A stretch of 64,000 nucleotides of DNA from Actinomycetales bacterium SN12. GTDB taxonomy: Bacteria; Actinomycetota; Actinomycetes; Actinomycetales; Microbacteriaceae. The stretch is taken from the NCBI GenBank assembly GCA_002837415.1, contig PJCV01000003.1, positions 1-64,000 of the forward strand, read 5' to 3'. This document shows positions 60,567 through 64,000 of the stretch, one piece after another (the first letter of the stretch is position 1; each line of letters starts with the position of its first letter). Under the pieces are notes generated by a model. It was given only the letters and a program-made list of their open reading frames with translations, did no database searches and had not been told where the DNA came from. Position numbers and translations under genes: made by a program.

Positions 60567-62294
60567 TTATCGGTGATCGCGATCGAAGCGCTGCCCGGCG
60601 CTGTCGCCGGATGCCACGCGCTCCGCTTCCCGCGCGCGCAGCTCCACCCGGCGGATCTTGCCCGAGATCGTCTTCGGCAGCTCGGGCACGAACTCGATGA
60701 CGCGCACCCAGAGATGGGATGAGAGGCGCTCGCGCGCGAAGGCGAAGATCTGCGCGGCGGCGTCGTGCTCGGCATCCGGACCCCCGACGGCGTCCGCTCG
60801 CAGGCAGACGTACGCCTTGGGCACCGCCAGCCGCGTCTCATCGGGGCTCGGCACCACCGCCGCCTCGACGACGAGATCATGCTCGAGCAGGACGGACTCG
60901 AGCTCGAACGGCGAGATCTTGTAGTCGGATGCCTTGAAGACGTCGTCGGCACGGCCGATGTAGGTGAGGTAGCCGTCGTCGTCGCGCACGGCGATGTCGC
61001 CGGTGTGGTGATAGCCGCCCGCGCGGGACTCGGCTGTCTGGTCGGGGTCGTCGTAGTAGCCCGCCATCAGACCCAGCGGGCTGTCGGCGAGATCGAGGGC
61101 GATCTCGCCTTCGCGCTCGGTCGGCTCGCCGGTGACCGGGTCCAGCAGCACCACCGGGTACCCGGGCAGCGGCCGGCCCATCGAGCCGTCCTTGACGATC
61201 TGACCAGGAGAGTTGCCGATGCACGCGGTCATCTCGGTCTGGCCGAATCCGTCGCGGATGGTCGAGCCCCACGCCTCGCGCACGCGCGCGATGACCTCGG
61301 GGTTCAGCGGCTCACCGGCTCCGACGAGTTCGCGCGGCGGGTGGAGCAGCCGAGCCAGATCGGCCTGGATCAGCATTCGCCACACCGTCGGCGGAGCGCA
61401 GAACGTCGAGACGTGATGGCTGTCCATCACCTGCATGAGGGTGTTCGCATCGAAGCGCTCGTAGTTGTACACGAACACGGTGGCCTCCGCGAGGAACGGC
61501 GAGTAGAAGCTCGACCAGGCGTGCTTCCCCCAGCCGGGGGAGGAGATGTTCAGGTGCACGTCGTCCGGCTTCACCCCCAGCCACCACATGGTGGAGAGGT
61601 GCCCGATCGGGTAGGACTCGTGCGTGTGGGCCACCAGCTTGGGCCGGCTGGTGGTGCCGCTGGTGAAGTAGAGCAGGGCTGTGTCGGATGCCGGGGTCGG
61701 CCCGTCCGGCTCGAAGCTCCAGTCGGCATCGCGCGAGGCGGCGAACGCGTGCCAGCCGTCCGCTGCCTCCCCGACGCAGATGCGCACGACCTCCGTGCCG
61801 CTCGTGCGCACGGCATCCGTCACCCGTTCGGTCAGCGAACCGAGCGCGATGACCGCACGGGCGCGGCCGTGTGAGATCCGGTAGGCGAGATCGGATGCCG
61901 AGAGCAGGGTCGACGTGGGGATCGCGATCGCCCCGATCTTCGTGATCGCGAGCATGATCTCCCACAGCTCGATCGAGTTGTCCAGCATCACGATCAGATG
62001 ATCGCCACGCCGGATGCCGAGGGTGCGCAGCCAGCTGGCGACCTGGTCCGAGCGGGCAGCGAGCTCCCCGTAGGTCCAGCTGCGCAGGGAGAGGTCGGCC
62101 GACACGATCTGCACCGCCGGCCGGTCGGGCCTCTCGCCGGCGACGACGTCGAACCACTCGAGAGCGAAGTTGAACTCGTCGACCTGCGGCCACGAGAACC
62201 CGGCGCGCGCTCCGTCGTAGTCGTCGCCGTGCGCGAAGAGGAAGTCGCGCATCTCGCGCACTGCCATGGTGGCGGCGGTTGCGGCTCGGGTCAT
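60567..62294 (-). CDS. AMP-dependent acyl-CoA synthetase (medium-chain type)
   Basis: This 575-residue ANL-superfamily ligase has P-loop LLYFTSGTTSRPKLVAHTH, YYDDPDQTAESRAGGYHHTGDIAVRDDDGYLTYIGRADDVFKASDYKISPFELESVL and the C-terminal lysine in PKTISGKIRR. It is closest in layout to mammalian-type ACSM medium-chain enzymes. It activates fatty or aromatic acids to CoA thioesters. AAGGAG precedes the ATG. Confidence 0.93.
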   Translation of the reverse strand: MTRAATAATMAVREMRDFLFAHGDDYDGARAGFSWPQVDEFNFALEWFDVVAGERPDRPAVQIVSADLSLRSWTYGELAARSDQVASWLRTLGIRRGDHLIVMLDNSIELWEIMLAITKIGAIAIPTSTLLSASDLAYRISHGRARAVIALGSLTERVTDAVRTSGTEVVRICVGEAADGWHAFAASRDADWSFEPDGPTPASDTALLYFTSGTTSRPKLVAHTHESYPIGHLSTMWWLGVKPDDVHLNISSPGWGKHAWSSFYSPFLAEATVFVYNYERFDANTLMQVMDSHHVSTFCAPPTVWRMLIQADLARLLHPPRELVGAGEPLNPEVIARVREAWGSTIRDGFGQTEMTACIGNSPGQIVKDGSMGRPLPGYPVVLLDPVTGEPTEREGEIALDLADSPLGLMAGYYDDPDQTAESRAGGYHHTGDIAVRDDDGYLTYIGRADDVFKASDYKISPFELESVLLEHDLVVEAAVVPSPDETRLAVPKAYVCLRADAVGGPDAEHDAAAQIFAFARERLSSHLWVRVIEFVPELPKTISGKIRRVELRAREAERVASGDSAGQRFDRDHR

Positions 62295-62365
62295 CGGAGG
62301 CTCCTTCGCTCGGTCGGCCCTTCCATGATGGCGCGACTGCGAGGCTGCGCAAAGGTGGCGCGACG

Positions 62366-62371
62366 TAGACT
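62366..62371 (+). promoter_or_regulatory. Candidate -10 for the membrane-protein pair
   Basis: TAGACT lies about 28 bases before the ATG at 62399, divergent from the acyl-CoA synthetase. Confidence 0.4.
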
Positions 62372-62398
62372 GGTCGGGTCACCGATCCGAGGACTGTC

Positions 62399-63070
62399 AT
62401 GCCCGCCGCTTCCCACACGCGCACAGCGCGTCCCGCTACGGGGCGCCCTTTCACCGTGCGCACCGTGCAGCTCGCGCGCGCCCTCATGGCGGCTGTCGCC
62501 GCGATCATGATCACGTTCTCGCCCGATCACTCCGCCGCCGTCGGCCTGTCGGTGTTCGGCGGGTTCGCGATCGTCACCTCGCTGGTGCTGATCGTCGCCG
62601 CGATCATCGTTCACCGCGCGGGCCAGCGCTGGCCGTCGGTGCTGATGGGCGCGATCACGCTCGTCCTCGGCATGGCCGCGAGCATCCCGACCTGGCGCAC
62701 CGACGCGCTGTTCTTCGTGCTCGTGATCACGTGGGCCGCGCTGACGGGTCTCGTCGAGCTGATCTCGGGCCTCCGCTCGCGAGGCCAGGAGGGCTCTCGC
62801 GACGCGATCACCATCGGAGCGCTGGGACTGCTGCTCGCGGTGCTGCTGCTGATCGTTCCTGTCGGATTCGTGCAGGACTACGCGGTCGAGGGGCACGAGA
62901 TGTCGCTCACCGGCATCATCATCGGCGTGGGACTGTTCGGCGGCTACGCCGCCATCGTGGCGGTGTTCCTCGGCATCGCGGGGCTCGCGCCCGCCGCGAA
63001 GAGCACCGCGACGACGGGCGAGACGACTGCCGGGGCCGACCGCCTGGCCGACCACGGAGGAGAGGCATGA
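62399..63070 (+). CDS. DUF308/HdeD-like membrane protein
   Basis: This 223-residue protein has six helices in three hairpin pairs, the layout of HdeD/DUF308 proteins, and a polar tail (STATTGETTAGADR). CCGAGG precedes the ATG. It overlaps the next gene by four bases. Function unknown. Confidence 0.72.
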   Translation: MPAASHTRTARPATGRPFTVRTVQLARALMAAVAAIMITFSPDHSAAVGLSVFGGFAIVTSLVLIVAAIIVHRAGQRWPSVLMGAITLVLGMAASIPTWRTDALFFVLVITWAALTGLVELISGLRSRGQEGSRDAITIGALGLLLAVLLLIVPVGFVQDYAVEGHEMSLTGIIIGVGLFGGYAAIVAVFLGIAGLAPAAKSTATTGETTAGADRLADHGGEA

Positions 63071-63486
63071 CCGACAACAAGCCGACGCGCAAAGAGATTC
63101 TGCGCCCGCTGCACCTCGTGGGCATCGCCCTCGCCGCCGGCGTCTTCGCGACGGTCGTCACCCTCGTCTCCACCGGGGCCTTCACCCAGCGCGTGAACCT
63201 CTCGATCGCCAAGGGCACCTACGAGGGTCTCACCCCGATCGGGCTGGGCCTGGTCATCGGCGGCGCCTCGTTCATCGTCACCCTCCTCGGTCTCGCGATG
63301 CTGATGCTCGCGGTCGACCCTGCGGATGTGACCAAGACCATCGATCGCCCGGTGCTCTTCGACCACGACGAGGCATCGTCGTCGTCGAAGACCGGCCAGA
63401 CCGGCGCTTCGAACACCGGGCAGACCGGCGCGCCGAAGAGCGGCGAGCCTCGGGATGCCGGCGACGGCCCGCCCACGGCATCCTGA
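63067..63486 (+). CDS. Small membrane protein with Gly/Thr-rich tail
   Basis: This 139-residue protein has two helices (LVGIALAAGVFATVVTLVSTG and IGLGLVIGGASFIVTLLGLAMLMLAV) and a repetitive disordered tail (SKTGQTGASNTGQTGAPKSG). Co-translated with the preceding gene through an ATGA overlap. No family recognised. Confidence 0.7.
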   Translation: MTDNKPTRKEILRPLHLVGIALAAGVFATVVTLVSTGAFTQRVNLSIAKGTYEGLTPIGLGLVIGGASFIVTLLGLAMLMLAVDPADVTKTIDRPVLFDHDEASSSSKTGQTGASNTGQTGAPKSGEPRDAGDGPPTAS

Positions 63487-63589
63487 CCCGCTTCATCCCT
63501 CCGGCGTGTGCTCTCCAGCATCCGCCACTTCGCGCCGCCGATCCACCCGCAGCGGGAATAGATCGCTCGTGCTCCGGCTTGGCCTTGTC

Positions 63590-64000
63590 ATGACCGTCTC
63601 CGTCGATCGCGCCTCCGTCGGTCTGCGATCAGAGCGCGGCCCCGTGCTCGGCGCGCTCATGCTCGCCACCGGGCTCATCGCGATCGACACCACGATCCTC
63701 GCCACGGCCGTTCCGACGATCGTGCGGGATCTCGGCGACTATCAGCTGTTCCCGTGGCTGTTCTCGGTCTACCTCCTCGCGCAGGCGGTGAGCGTGCCCA
63801 TCTACTCGCGCTTCGCCGACACGATCGGCCGCAAGCCGATCATTCTCATCGGCATCGGGCTGTTCCTCGTCGGCTCAGTGCTGTGCGGGTTCGCATGGAG
63901 CATGCTCACGCTCATCCTGTTCCGCGTCGTGCAGGGTCTCGGCGCGGGCGCCGTGGGCCCGATGGCCATGACGATCGTGGGCGACATCTACACCGTCGCC
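63590..64000 (+). CDS. MFS drug exporter, DHA2-like, 5' part only
   Basis: The first 137 residues of a 14-helix-type major facilitator are visible; the gene runs off the right edge. Helix 1 is LGALMLATGLIAIDTTILATAVPTIVRDLG, helix 2 PWLFSVYLLAQAVSVPIYSRFADTIGRKP, and FRVVQGLGAGAVGPMA is the DHA2 motif. ATG at 63590; no strong binding site. It likely exports drugs or metabolites. Confidence 0.87.
   Translation, partial: MTVSVDRASVGLRSERGPVLGALMLATGLIAIDTTILATAVPTIVRDLGDYQLFPWLFSVYLLAQAVSVPIYSRFADTIGRKPIILIGIGLFLVGSVLCGFAWSMLTLILFRVVQGLGAGAVGPMAMTIVGDIYTVA

Overview
The window is 64 kb of high-GC DNA, densely coding on both strands. Its gene content and order point to the origin-proximal chromosome of an actinobacterium, most likely Microbacteriaceae (Microbacterium-like). 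This is an inference from parAB, trxBA, murJ and DUF6049 lying close to cca, from an rpsF-ssb-rpsR-rplI operon with dnaB downstream, from LAxTG (class E) sortase signals, and from many leaderless genes with an actinobacterial -10 hexamer six to eight bases before the start codon. I saw no rRNA, tRNA, CRISPR array, insertion sequence or prophage.

Layout. 0-2 kb: parA-parB, with a parS site lying inside the first codons of parA. 2-9.3 kb: a sugar:H+ symporter, a small unknown protein, a cluster of short palindromic and tandem repeats, thioredoxin and its reductase, the lipid II flippase MurJ and a secreted DUF6049 protein translationally coupled to it. 9.4-17 kb: a methyltransferase, a luciferase-like oxidoreductase, a small membrane protein and two large exported phosphoesterases, one carrying a sortase signal. 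17-23.5 kb: CCA-adding enzyme, a PadR/HAAS pair, a divergent TetR/glycosyltransferase pair and a GAF-domain regulator. 23.6-28 kb: aldehyde dehydrogenase plus DUF779, a triple 47-bp palindromic repeat, two unknown genes and an Lrp/AsnC regulator. 28.2-33.4 kb: a complete five-gene peptide-type ABC transporter operon divergent from that regulator.

34-46.4 kb: the ribosomal/SSB operon rpsF-ssb-rpsR-rplI, then about 10 kb of accessory genes before dnaB. These are a cell-wall-anchored protein with seven chaplin-like repeats, a secreted valine-rich repetitive protein, a Gfo/Idh/MocA oxidoreductase, and a cellobiose-type operon (cebEFG-bglC-cebR) whose promoter carries three CebR-type operators. 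46.4-49.4 kb: a cluster of DnaA boxes followed by dnaB, whose Walker A motif is interrupted by a 398-residue intein with the W-C-T residues of class 3 inteins, LAGLIDADG motifs and an eight-cysteine insert. 49.4-64 kb: housekeeping and unknown genes (LON-domain protein, DUF427, an orphan DUF697 domain, alpha/beta hydrolases, AI-2E-family membrane protein, DUF4328, histidine phosphatase, J-domain protein, topoisomerase IB, MATE exporter, acyl-CoA synthetase, two membrane proteins) and a truncated MFS exporter at the right edge.

How the parts relate. parABS, the DnaA-box cluster and dnaB concern chromosome segregation and replication. MurJ, the sortase-anchored proteins and the two exported phosphoesterases concern the cell envelope. 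The ceb operon and the sugar porter take up carbohydrate. The strongest candidates for something new are the chaplin-like multi-repeat protein with its valine-rich neighbour, the cysteine-rich class 3 dnaB intein, the DnaA-box cluster upstream of dnaB, and the 47-bp triple palindrome.
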